Source: an uncultured Lachnospiraceae bacterium (GTDB taxonomy: Bacteria; Bacillota; Clostridia; Lachnospirales; Lachnospiraceae). Taken from it: a DNA stretch of 32,583 nt. Below are positions 7,197 through 14,938 of this stretch, piece after piece; the stretch's first letter is position 1; every line of letters begins with the position of its first letter. The notes under the pieces are model-generated. The model saw nothing but the letters and a program-made list of their open reading frames with translations, was not told the DNA's origin and searched no databases. Made by a program: the position numbers and the translations under genes. The DNA is taken from positions 1 to 32,583 of the forward strand of contig CANSUS010000038.1 in assembly GCA_947650155.1 (NCBI GenBank). The letters are read 5' to 3'.

Positions 7197-7637
7197 ATGA
7201 AAAGCGAAATTTTGGCATTTTTGATGGTGGAAGCGGCAAACAGATTCTTCCGCATGGTAGCCCTTGCGATTGTATTTGATACGATTATGGGCGTTTTCCG
7301 GGCCATAAAGGAAAGGAAATTCAATTCTTGCGTAGGAATCAACGGGGCCATCCGCAAAGTGGGAATGTTGGTTTCCATTGTATGTCTGGCCGTGGCGGAT
7401 AAAATCCTTGAAATCAACTTGATCGGATTTATCCCGGCGGACCTTTGGGGAAAAGTAGGAATGGCAGCACCCGCCGCAATTGGAATGGCGGAATTCTTTT
7501 CAATCCTGTTTATTGCCTATGAGGTTGTGAGCATCCTTAAAAACATGACCCTTGCCGGATTGCCTGTAAAGAAATTGTGGGGCCTGGTAAAGAACTTCCT
7601 GGGCAAGTACACGGAAGAATTGCCGGATGATGATTAA
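7197..7637 (+). CDS. Phage holin (toxin-secretion/phage lysis holin family)
   Basis: This 146-residue membrane protein probably forms the inner-membrane lesions that release endolysin at lysis. Hydrophobic segments are visible near residues 17-33 (FFRMVALAIVFDTIMGVF), 56-74 (GMLVSIVCLAVADKILEI) and about 88-115, with a basic loop around KERKF between the first two and a charged tail ending in four acidic residues. This matches the holin_4 type often encoded directly before amidase or CHAP endolysins in Firmicutes prophages. A strong AAAGGAGATAGG ribosome site precedes the ATG. The endolysin gene starts 15 bases after the stop. Confidence 0.8.
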   Translation: MKSEILAFLMVEAANRFFRMVALAIVFDTIMGVFRAIKERKFNSCVGINGAIRKVGMLVSIVCLAVADKILEINLIGFIPADLWGKVGMAAPAAIGMAEFFSILFIAYEVVSILKNMTLAGLPVKKLWGLVKNFLGKYTEELPDDD

Positions 7638-7652
7638 GAAAGGGCACAGACA

Positions 7653-8933
7653 ATGGACAAGCAAAACTTTATAGAATCCATTGCCGGGTATGTGCGGAAG
7701 TACGCCAACACTTACAGGATTATGGTACATAGCCCGATTATTGCACAGGCCATTCTTGAAAGCAGATGGGGCGAAAGCGAATTGGCCGCCGTGTACCATA
7801 ATTATTTTGGCCTTAAATGCGGGACGAAGTGGGCGGGAAAAAGCGTAAACAAGAAGACTATGGAAGAATACCAGGTGGGAACGCTTACGCAGATTTCCGA
7901 CAATTTCCGTGCATATGACAGCATGGAAGAGGGCGTGAAAGGGTATTTTGAATTTATACAACTTCCACGCTATCACAATTTACGGGGCATCACAGACCCT
8001 AAAGCATACCTGGAAACCATAAAAGCGGATAAGTATGCAACGGGCAGCCGTTATGTGGAAAATATTATGGCGGTTATTGAACAATACAACCTTACGCAGT
8101 ACGACAAAAAGGGGGAATCCGAAATGGCAAAGTTGGCAAGTGCCGTATTGGACCAGGCCCGGGAATGGATTGGGTGCAATGAAGCGGCAGGAACCCATAA
8201 ACAGATTATTGATCTGTACAATTCACACAAGCCGCTTGCCCGGGGGTATGCCGTGAGGTATACGGACGCATGGTGTGCAACATTTGTTTCCGCCGTGGCT
8301 ATCAAGTGCGGAATGACCGATATTATACCGACAGAATGTGGATGCGGCCAAATGATACAGCTTTTCCGGGAGTTGGGAGAGTGGGACGAAAGGGACAACA
8401 GAACCCCGGAACCCGGGGACGTTATCTTTTACGATTGGGACGATTCCGGCATTGGGGATAATACAGGTTGGCCGGACCATGTGGGGTTTGTGGAGCGTGT
8501 GAACGGTGGAAATATTGTTGTGATTGAGGGCAACTATTCCGATTCCGTAAAACGCCGCACACTGGCCGTAAATGGCAAGTATATCCGGGGGTATGGGGTG
8601 CCGAAGTATGACAGGGCACAGGAACCCGAACAGGCAACACAGGGCAGTAAAACGGTGGAAGAGGTTGCAAAGGAAGTGATTGCCGGAGCCTGGGGAAGCG
8701 GGGACGATAGAAAGAACCGGCTTTCCGCCGCCGGATATGATTATTTCCAGGTGCAAACCGCCGTAAACGCATTATTAGCCGGAAAGGAAACCGCCACAAA
8801 GAGCGTGGACGAAGTGGCCCGGGAAGTGATCGCCGGAAAATGGGGAAATGACCCGGAACGAAAGAAAGCACTGGAAACCGCCGGATATAATTATTCGGAC
8901 ATCCAAAAGCGGGTAAACACCCTTTTGAGGTAG
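7653..8933 (+). CDS. Phage endolysin: glucosaminidase + CHAP + two CW_7 (Cpl-7-type) wall-binding repeats
   Basis: This 426-residue peptidoglycan hydrolase has three visible modules. Residues about 5-145 resemble the FlgJ/LytD-type N-acetylglucosaminidase family, with E36 in ILESRWGESE as the likely catalytic acid and YHNYFGLKC nearby. Residues about 160-325 form a CHAP amidase/peptidase domain with C208 in DAWCATFVSA and H276 in WPDHVGFVE. The C-terminus has two CW_7-like repeats, at about 333-378 and 382-425, sharing the pattern EVAxEVIAGxWG...RxxxLxxAGY. It follows the holin, completing the lysis cassette. The domains should cut both glycan and peptide bonds. There is no signal peptide, consistent with holin-dependent release. 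Confidence 0.88.
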   Translation: MDKQNFIESIAGYVRKYANTYRIMVHSPIIAQAILESRWGESELAAVYHNYFGLKCGTKWAGKSVNKKTMEEYQVGTLTQISDNFRAYDSMEEGVKGYFEFIQLPRYHNLRGITDPKAYLETIKADKYATGSRYVENIMAVIEQYNLTQYDKKGESEMAKLASAVLDQAREWIGCNEAAGTHKQIIDLYNSHKPLARGYAVRYTDAWCATFVSAVAIKCGMTDIIPTECGCGQMIQLFRELGEWDERDNRTPEPGDVIFYDWDDSGIGDNTGWPDHVGFVERVNGGNIVVIEGNYSDSVKRRTLAVNGKYIRGYGVPKYDRAQEPEQATQGSKTVEEVAKEVIAGAWGSGDDRKNRLSAAGYDYFQVQTAVNALLAGKETATKSVDEVAREVIAGKWGNDPERKKALETAGYNYSDIQKRVNTLLR

Positions 8934-9060
8934 CATAAAGACAAGCGGCCTTTTGGCCTGGTATAGCAAGGAAAATACATATCACGGACGCAATCCCCGC
9001 CACGCAAAGGACGGGGATTGTTTTATATTATCATTGAAAAAATCCCGGTATTGGTATATA
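8934..9060. other. Probable prophage-chromosome junction (att region), exact site not resolved
   Basis: The last phage gene ends at 8933, and the next gene, miaB, is a housekeeping gene with clearly different codon use (more AGA, GCA and TTA codons, lower GC by eye). The attachment site should therefore lie between the endolysin stop and the miaB promoter. No direct repeat partner can be seen because the other end of the prophage is outside the window, and no tRNA gene is present to act as an integration site. Confidence 0.5.
8991..9024 (+). terminator. Rho-independent terminator after the endolysin gene
   Basis: CAATCCCCG (8991-8999) pairs perfectly with CGGGGATTG (9012-9020) across a 12-base loop, followed by TTTT (9021-9024) and an AT-rich stretch. 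It would end late phage transcription and insulate the host gene miaB. Whether it belongs to the phage or the host depends on where the att site falls. Confidence 0.8.
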
Positions 9061-9062
9061 AT
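9034..9062 (+). promoter_or_regulatory. Sigma-A-type promoter for miaB
   Basis: TTGAAA (9034-9039) and TATAAT (9057-9062) are separated by exactly 17 bases, close to the vegetative consensus. They lie just after the terminator and about 40 bases before the miaB start. It could drive the miaB-SulP-mutS-mutL-miaA run. Confidence 0.75.
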
Positions 9063-9100
9063 ATTTTGGCGTATTTTAATTGCGGAAATGAGGTATAGAA

Positions 9101-10549
9101 ATGTTTGGTAATGTGGATTTTGATAGTATAGATATAACGCAAGAACCGCCGGAAGAGGAACCGGCCCGCCAGTATTATTTTATAGCAAAGTGCCGTAAAT
9201 ATGTAAAAGAAGAAAGTGAACGCCTGGGCCGCCCGCTTTTCGCGGTAGTCAGAACATTTGGGTGTCAGATGAATGCAAAAGATTCGGAAAAGTTAGCAGG
9301 TATTTTAGAAGCGGCAGGTTATGATATGATCGATTCGGAAGAAGCGAATTTTGTGCTGTATAATACCTGTACAGTGCGGGATAACGCAAATCAGAGGGTA
9401 TACGGAAGACTCGGGGTATTAAACGGTATAAAACGAAAGAATCCGGGTATGAAAATTGCCCTTTGCGGCTGTATGATGCAGGAAGAGGCAGTGATTGAGA
9501 AGTTAAAGAAAAGTTATCGTTTTGTAGATCTGATTTTTGGAACCCATAATATTTATAAATTTGCAGAATTACTTTATATGGCGCTGGAAGATCACGGTAT
9601 GATCATTGATATCTGGAAGGATACCGATAAAATAGTGGAAGACCTGCCTGCCAGACGCAAATTTTCTTTTAAATCCGGCGTCAATATCATGTTTGGCTGT
9701 AATAATTTTTGCAGCTATTGCATTGTCCCTTATGTACGGGGCAGGGAAAGAAGCCGGAATCCAAAAGATATTATAAGGGAAATAGAGGCACTTGCAGCGG
9801 GTGGAGTGGTAGAAGTGATGCTGCTTGGACAGAATGTGAATTCTTATGGGAAAAATTTAGAAGAACCTGTGAGCTTTGCCGAACTTTTGCGAGAGGTGGA
9901 AAAAATAGAGGGGATTAAGAGAATCCGTTTTATGACGTCCCATCCAAAGGATCTGTCGGATGAATTAATAGAAGTGATGAAAAATTCCACAAAAATCTGC
10001 CGTCACCTTCACCTTCCGCTTCAGTCCGGTTCTACGAAAATATTGACTGCAATGAACAGAAAATATACAAAAGAACAGTATCTTGCGCTGGCAGAAAAAA
10101 TCAGAAGAGAAATTCCTGATATTTCTATTACAACGGATATTATTGTTGGATTTCCCGGTGAAACGCCGGAGGATGTGGAAGAGACCATTGACGTAGTAAA
10201 AAAAGTGGAGTACGATAATGCGTTTACCTTTATTTATTCTAAAAGGGCGGGAACGCCTGCAGCCGGTATGAAAGAGCAGGTGCCGGAAGAGGCAGTGAAG
10301 GAAGGCTTTGATAAACTGCTTTTTGTGGTGCAGGAAACGGCAAAAAAACGTGCCGCGCTGTTAAAGGGTCAGGTCATGGAAGCGCTTGTGGAAGAGAAAA
10401 ACGAGCAGGACGAAACGCTGATGACCGGAAGATTGTCCAATAATATCCTTGTACATTTTAAAGGCGACGATACTTTACTCGGAAAACTGGTAAAGGTAAG
10501 GCTTGAGGAATGTCATGGATTTTATTATATGGGAACGATGACCGATTAA
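9101..10549 (+). CDS. miaB: tRNA-2-methylthio-N6-dimethylallyladenosine synthase MiaB
   Basis: MiaB is a radical-SAM enzyme that adds the 2-methylthio group to i6A37 of tRNAs reading UNN codons. The 482-residue protein has an N-terminal methylthiotransferase domain with iron-sulfur cysteines in TFGCQMNAKDSE (C55), NTCTVRDNA (C90) and CGCMMQEE (C124). The radical-SAM motif CNNFCSYC gives C200, C204 and C207, followed by IVPYVRGRE. A C-terminal TRAM-like RNA-binding domain covers about 410-480. An extra N-terminal stretch of about 40 acidic residues is normal in clostridial MiaB. The start has a GAGGT ribosome site. miaA, which makes the substrate modification, lies four genes downstream. Confidence 0.96.
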   Translation: MFGNVDFDSIDITQEPPEEEPARQYYFIAKCRKYVKEESERLGRPLFAVVRTFGCQMNAKDSEKLAGILEAAGYDMIDSEEANFVLYNTCTVRDNANQRVYGRLGVLNGIKRKNPGMKIALCGCMMQEEAVIEKLKKSYRFVDLIFGTHNIYKFAELLYMALEDHGMIIDIWKDTDKIVEDLPARRKFSFKSGVNIMFGCNNFCSYCIVPYVRGRERSRNPKDIIREIEALAAGGVVEVMLLGQNVNSYGKNLEEPVSFAELLREVEKIEGIKRIRFMTSHPKDLSDELIEVMKNSTKICRHLHLPLQSGSTKILTAMNRKYTKEQYLALAEKIRREIPDISITTDIIVGFPGETPEDVEETIDVVKKVEYDNAFTFIYSKRAGTPAAGMKEQVPEEAVKEGFDKLLFVVQETAKKRAALLKGQVMEALVEEKNEQDETLMTGRLSNNILVHFKGDDTLLGKLVKVRLEECHGFYYMGTMTD

Positions 10550-10596
10550 ACAAAATTTTATTTTTTAACAAATGAGGGGAGCAAGTGTGAATCAAA

Positions 10597-12240
10597 ATGG
10601 AAAAGTTAAAACCAAAGTTGTTTTCGGTAATGAAAACCTATTCAAAGGAACAGTTTATTAAGGATGTAGTCGCAGGAATTATTGTGGCGATTATTGCGCT
10701 TCCGCTGTCTATTGCGCTGGCGCTGGCTTCCGGGGTAACGCCGGAAAAGGGAATTTATACGGCAATCACGGCAGGATTTGTCATTTCTTTTTTAGGAGGC
10801 AGCCGGGTACAGATAGCGGGGCCTACGGCGGCATTTGCCACCATTGTGGCGGGAATTGTTGCAAAAAATGGAATGGAAGGATTAGTTGTTGCTACCATAC
10901 TCGCAGGAGTCATTTTGATCTTGATGGGATTTCTTCGTCTTGGTAATCTGATTAAATTTATCCCTTATACCATTACGACAGGCTTTACTTCGGGAATTGC
11001 CGTAACCATTTTAGTCGGACAGATTAAAGATTTTCTTGGACTCAGTATTGTAACGGAAGAGCCGTTAATTGAAACAATGGAAAAGTTAAAAGCAGTATTT
11101 TCCTTTATACATACCATCAACTGGCAGGCGGTGTTGGTGGGTGCAGTCTGTCTGGCTATTTTGATTGTCTGGCCCATGTTTTTTAAAAAGATTCCCCCGT
11201 CGCTGATCGCGGTACTTGTAGGAATCGGGATGGTAAAAGGATTTCATATGCAGGTCAATACGATAGGGGATTTGTATGAAATTTCTAATAAAATGCCGGC
11301 TTTTTCGCTGCCTTCTTTTTCTTTGGCAACGGTAAAGAATGTGATTCCCGATGCTTTTACGATTGCGATTCTTGCAGCGATTGAGTCTTTGCTTTCCTGT
11401 GTGGTAGCAGACAGTATGGTAAACAGCAGACACCGGTCTAATATGGAACTGATAGCACAGGGGGCAGGGAACATCACGTCTGCATTGTTTGGAGGCATTC
11501 CTGCCACCGGCGCGATTGCAAGAACGGCAGCGAATGTAAAGAATGGAGGACGGACTCCGATTGCAGGTATGGTGCATTCGGTTGTTTTACTGTTAATTCT
11601 CGTGATTTTAATGCCTTATGCGGCGTTGATTCCCATGCCCGCCATTGCGGCGATTCTGTTCATGGTAGCATACAATATGTGTGAATGGCGTAAATTTGTA
11701 TATTTATGTAAAACTGCGCCCAAAAGCGATATTATTGTGCTTGTGCTTACCTTTATTTTGACAGTGGTATTCGATCTGGTAGTGGCAATTGAAGTCGGCA
11801 TATTACTTGCGGCAATTCTGTTTATGAAACGAATGAGTGAAGTAACGGAAGTGGAAGGGTGGAAATACGTGGACGATGAGGACGATCCGGACAGTCTTTC
11901 TTTGAGAAAAGTGCCTGACCATACCCATGTTTACGAAATCAGCGGACCGATGTTTTTTGCGGCAGCAAATAAGATTTTAGGGATTACGCTGGATGAGAAA
12001 GATCATTGTCTGATCTTAAGGATGAGAAGTGTGAGTGCGATAGACGCAACGGCGATGCATTCTTTGGAAGAACTTTATGAAAAATGCAAAAAGAGGAATA
12101 TTCAGATTATCCTTTCCCATGTCAATGAACAGCCCCTTCACGTAATGCAGAAAGCAGGGTTTGATAAGAAGATTGGACAGGAAAATATGTGCGTACATAT
12201 AGATGATGCGCTGAAGCGTGCGAATGAATTACAAAGTTAA
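10597..12240 (+). CDS. SulP-family inorganic anion transporter with STAS domain
   Basis: This 547-residue membrane protein belongs to the SulP/SLC26 family of sulfate, bicarbonate or related anion transporters. Residues about 20-410 hold many hydrophobic segments, including VAGIIVAIIALPLSIALALA, and the conserved GGSRVQIAGPTAAF, ATGAIARTAANV and PMPAIAAILFMVAYN motifs. A cytoplasmic STAS domain (about 435-540), containing SAIDATAMHSLEEL, regulates transport in relatives. The ATG at 10597 follows an in-frame TGA at 10588, so no earlier start is possible; its ribosome site GAGGGGA is unusually far away (17-base gap). The transported anion cannot be told from sequence. It lies between miaB and mutS, which are usually closer neighbours. 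Confidence 0.88.
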   Translation: MEKLKPKLFSVMKTYSKEQFIKDVVAGIIVAIIALPLSIALALASGVTPEKGIYTAITAGFVISFLGGSRVQIAGPTAAFATIVAGIVAKNGMEGLVVATILAGVILILMGFLRLGNLIKFIPYTITTGFTSGIAVTILVGQIKDFLGLSIVTEEPLIETMEKLKAVFSFIHTINWQAVLVGAVCLAILIVWPMFFKKIPPSLIAVLVGIGMVKGFHMQVNTIGDLYEISNKMPAFSLPSFSLATVKNVIPDAFTIAILAAIESLLSCVVADSMVNSRHRSNMELIAQGAGNITSALFGGIPATGAIARTAANVKNGGRTPIAGMVHSVVLLLILVILMPYAALIPMPAIAAILFMVAYNMCEWRKFVYLCKTAPKSDIIVLVLTFILTVVFDLVVAIEVGILLAAILFMKRMSEVTEVEGWKYVDDEDDPDSLSLRKVPDHTHVYEISGPMFFAAANKILGITLDEKDHCLILRMRSVSAIDATAMHSLEELYEKCKKRNIQIILSHVNEQPLHVMQKAGFDKKIGQENMCVHIDDALKRANELQS

Positions 12241-12251
12241 GGAGAAAAAAA

Positions 12252-14906
12252 GTGGCTGAGTTAACCCCAATGATGCAGCAATATATGGAAACCAAAAAGG
12301 ATTATAAAGATTGTATTTTATTTTACAGGCTTGGGGACTTTTATGAAATGTTTTATGAAGATGCGCTGACTGCATCAAAAGAACTGGAAATTACGCTGAC
12401 CGGTAAAAACTGCGGTCAGGAAGAGAAGGCGCCCATGTGCGGCGTTCCGTACCATGCGGTGGAGGGTTATTTAAATAAGCTTGTTTCCAAAGGATACAAA
12501 GTTGCGATCTGCGAGCAGACAGAAAATCCCAAAGAAGCGAAAGGAATCGTAAAAAGAGAAGTTGTAAGGATTGTCACACCGGGAACGAATCTGAATGTGC
12601 AGGCGTTGGAAGAAGGGAAAAACAATTATCTGATGTCCGTTGCTTATTTTACGGAAAAAATCGGAATTTCTATTGCGGATGTAACGACAGGAGATTATTA
12701 CCTGACAGAAGTAGAAGATACCAGAAAGCTTCTTGACGAAGTGAATAAGTATGCGCCCTCTGAAATTATAAGCAACGACGCTTTCTTAGTCAGCGGAATA
12801 GATTTGAATGATCTGAAGCATCGTTTGGGGATTACGGTTTATTCTCTGGAAGCGCATTATTTTGATGAAGAAGCGTGTAAAAGATGTCTGCTAAAACATT
12901 TTAAGGTTTCTGCGTTGTCGGGACTGGGGATCGGCGATTTCCCAAATGGGATGATTGCCGCGGGGGTACTTTTGCAATATCTGTATGAAACTCAGAAATG
13001 CTCCCTTGACCATTTTACACATCTTTATCCGTATCTGACAAGTAAGTATATGCTGCTTGACAGCTCAACAAGACGGAATCTGGAGTTAACAGAGACACTC
13101 AGAGAGAAACAGAAACGGGGGTCTCTGCTTTGGGTGCTCGATAAGACGAAAACGGCAATGGGAGCAAGAACGCTCCGCAGTTTTATAGAGCAGCCGCTGA
13201 TTGACAAAGAAGAGATTGAAAAACGTTTAGATGCCATTACGGAGCTGAATGCAGATACGGTTTCCAGGGATGAGATCCGGGAGTATTTAAATCCGATTTA
13301 CGATCTGGAAAGGCTGTTAGGACGTATCAGCTATAAAACGGCCAATCCAAGAGACCTGGTGGCTTTCCGCAATTCTCTTTTTATGCTGCCGCATATAAAG
13401 ACTGTGCTGAAAAGTTTTAAAAAGCCCTTATTAAAAGAAATAGAGGAAGAAATAGACGATCTGGAGGATATTTATCATTTGATCGACGCCTCTATTATAG
13501 AGGAACCTCCGATTTCCATAAGGGATGGAGGACTGATAAAAGAAGGTTTTGATGAAAACATCGATACGCTGCGGCATGCGAAAACGGAAGGAAAAAACTG
13601 GCTTGCACAGTTGGAAGAAAATGACAGAGAACGAACGGGAATTAAAAATCTGCGGATTAAGTACAATAAAGTATTCGGTTATTATTTTGAAGTGACAAAT
13701 TCCTATAAAGAACTTGTTCCCGAAGACTACATAAGAAAGCAGACGCTGGCAAATGCAGAACGCTATACGACGCCGAGATTGAAGGAATTGGAGGATACCA
13801 TTTTAAATGCGGAAGACAAGCTTTATACGTTAGAGTATGAGGTGTTTTGCAAGATCAGAGACTCTATTTCTCTGGAAATAGAGCGTATCCAGAAAACGGC
13901 CAAGGCAGTTGCAAAATTGGATGTATTTGCGGCGTTGTCCGTTGTCGCAGAGCAGAATCATTATGTACGTCCGGCTCTGAATGAAAAGGGCGTGATTCAT
14001 ATTAAGGATGGGAGACATCCGGTAGTAGAACATATGCTTTCAGAAGATATGTTTATTGGAAACGACACCTATCTGGATAATGCAAAACATTGTATTGCTA
14101 TTATCACAGGGCCTAATATGGCGGGAAAATCTACGTATATGCGTCAGACGGCGCTGATTGTGCTCCTGGCGCAGATCGGGTCTTTTGTTCCGGCTAAAAG
14201 CGCGGATATTGGTATTGTGGACCGTATTTTTACCCGCGTGGGGGCGTCGGATGATCTTGCCAGCGGACAGAGTACTTTTATGGTGGAAATGAATGAGGTC
14301 GCGAATATTCTCAGAAACGCTACGTCAGACAGCCTGATCGTTCTGGACGAGATTGGCAGGGGGACTTCTACGTTTGACGGTCTCAGTATCGCATGGGCGG
14401 TGGTAGAACATATCAGCAACAGAAAACTGCTTGGCGCAAAGACTTTATTTGCAACCCACTATCACGAACTGACGGAACTGGAAGGAAAAATGAGCAATGT
14501 AAATAATTATTGCATCGCCGTAAAAGAAAAGGGAGAAGATATTGTATTTTTACGAAAGATCGTAAAAGGCGGCGCGGATAAAAGCTATGGCATACAGGTG
14601 GCAAAACTTGCCGGCGTGCCGGATATGGTCATTGACAGAGCAAAGGAAATTGTAGAACAGCTGAGCGATAATGATATAACGGAAAAGGTGCAGAGTATTG
14701 TCATAGATGTGAAAAATGAAAACAGAACGCCTGTAAAGAAACTGGATGAAGTAGATTTAAAACAGATGTCTTTATTCGATACGGTGAAAGACGAAGATGT
14801 CCTGGAAGAATTAAATCATATTGATATTTCTAATTTAACGCCGCTTGATGCCTTAAATACGCTGTATCGCTTACAGAATAAATTAAAGAACCGTTGGAAA
14901 GGATAA
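12252..14906 (+). CDS. mutS: DNA mismatch repair ATPase MutS
   Basis: MutS recognises base mismatches and small loops and, with ATP, recruits MutL. The 884-residue length fits the family. The N-terminal domain has the mismatch-probing LGDFYEMFYEDA motif (Phe-x-Glu). Connector, lever and clamp domains follow. The ATPase has Walker A GPNMAGKST at 620-628, Walker B near VLDEIGRGTSTFDGLS and the FATHYHEL motif. A C-terminal tail with LKQMSLFDT suggests a beta-clamp-binding peptide. The GTG start has an AAGGAGA ribosome site overlapping the SulP stop region. mutL begins 32 bases after the stop, so the mismatch-repair pair is co-transcribed. Confidence 0.98.
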   Translation: MAELTPMMQQYMETKKDYKDCILFYRLGDFYEMFYEDALTASKELEITLTGKNCGQEEKAPMCGVPYHAVEGYLNKLVSKGYKVAICEQTENPKEAKGIVKREVVRIVTPGTNLNVQALEEGKNNYLMSVAYFTEKIGISIADVTTGDYYLTEVEDTRKLLDEVNKYAPSEIISNDAFLVSGIDLNDLKHRLGITVYSLEAHYFDEEACKRCLLKHFKVSALSGLGIGDFPNGMIAAGVLLQYLYETQKCSLDHFTHLYPYLTSKYMLLDSSTRRNLELTETLREKQKRGSLLWVLDKTKTAMGARTLRSFIEQPLIDKEEIEKRLDAITELNADTVSRDEIREYLNPIYDLERLLGRISYKTANPRDLVAFRNSLFMLPHIKTVLKSFKKPLLKEIEEEIDDLEDIYHLIDASIIEEPPISIRDGGLIKEGFDENIDTLRHAKTEGKNWLAQLEENDRERTGIKNLRIKYNKVFGYYFEVTNSYKELVPEDYIRKQTLANAERYTTPRLKELEDTILNAEDKLYTLEYEVFCKIRDSISLEIERIQKTAKAVAKLDVFAALSVVAEQNHYVRPALNEKGVIHIKDGRHPVVEHMLSEDMFIGNDTYLDNAKHCIAIITGPNMAGKSTYMRQTALIVLLAQIGSFVPAKSADIGIVDRIFTRVGASDDLASGQSTFMVEMNEVANILRNATSDSLIVLDEIGRGTSTFDGLSIAWAVVEHISNRKLLGAKTLFATHYHELTELEGKMSNVNNYCIAVKEKGEDIVFLRKIVKGGADKSYGIQVAKLAGVPDMVIDRAKEIVEQLSDNDITEKVQSIVIDVKNENRTPVKKLDEVDLKQMSLFDTVKDEDVLEELNHIDISNLTPLDALNTLYRLQNKLKNRWKG

Positions 14907-14938
14907 AGTGTCTGCGAAGCAGGCAGATAGGAGTAGGA

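Noticed and set aside
8941-8960. Short GGCC-TTTT-GGCC inverted repeat after the endolysin gene
   Set aside because: The stem is only four base pairs and is not followed by a T-tract; the stronger hairpin at 8991-9020 is the likely terminator.
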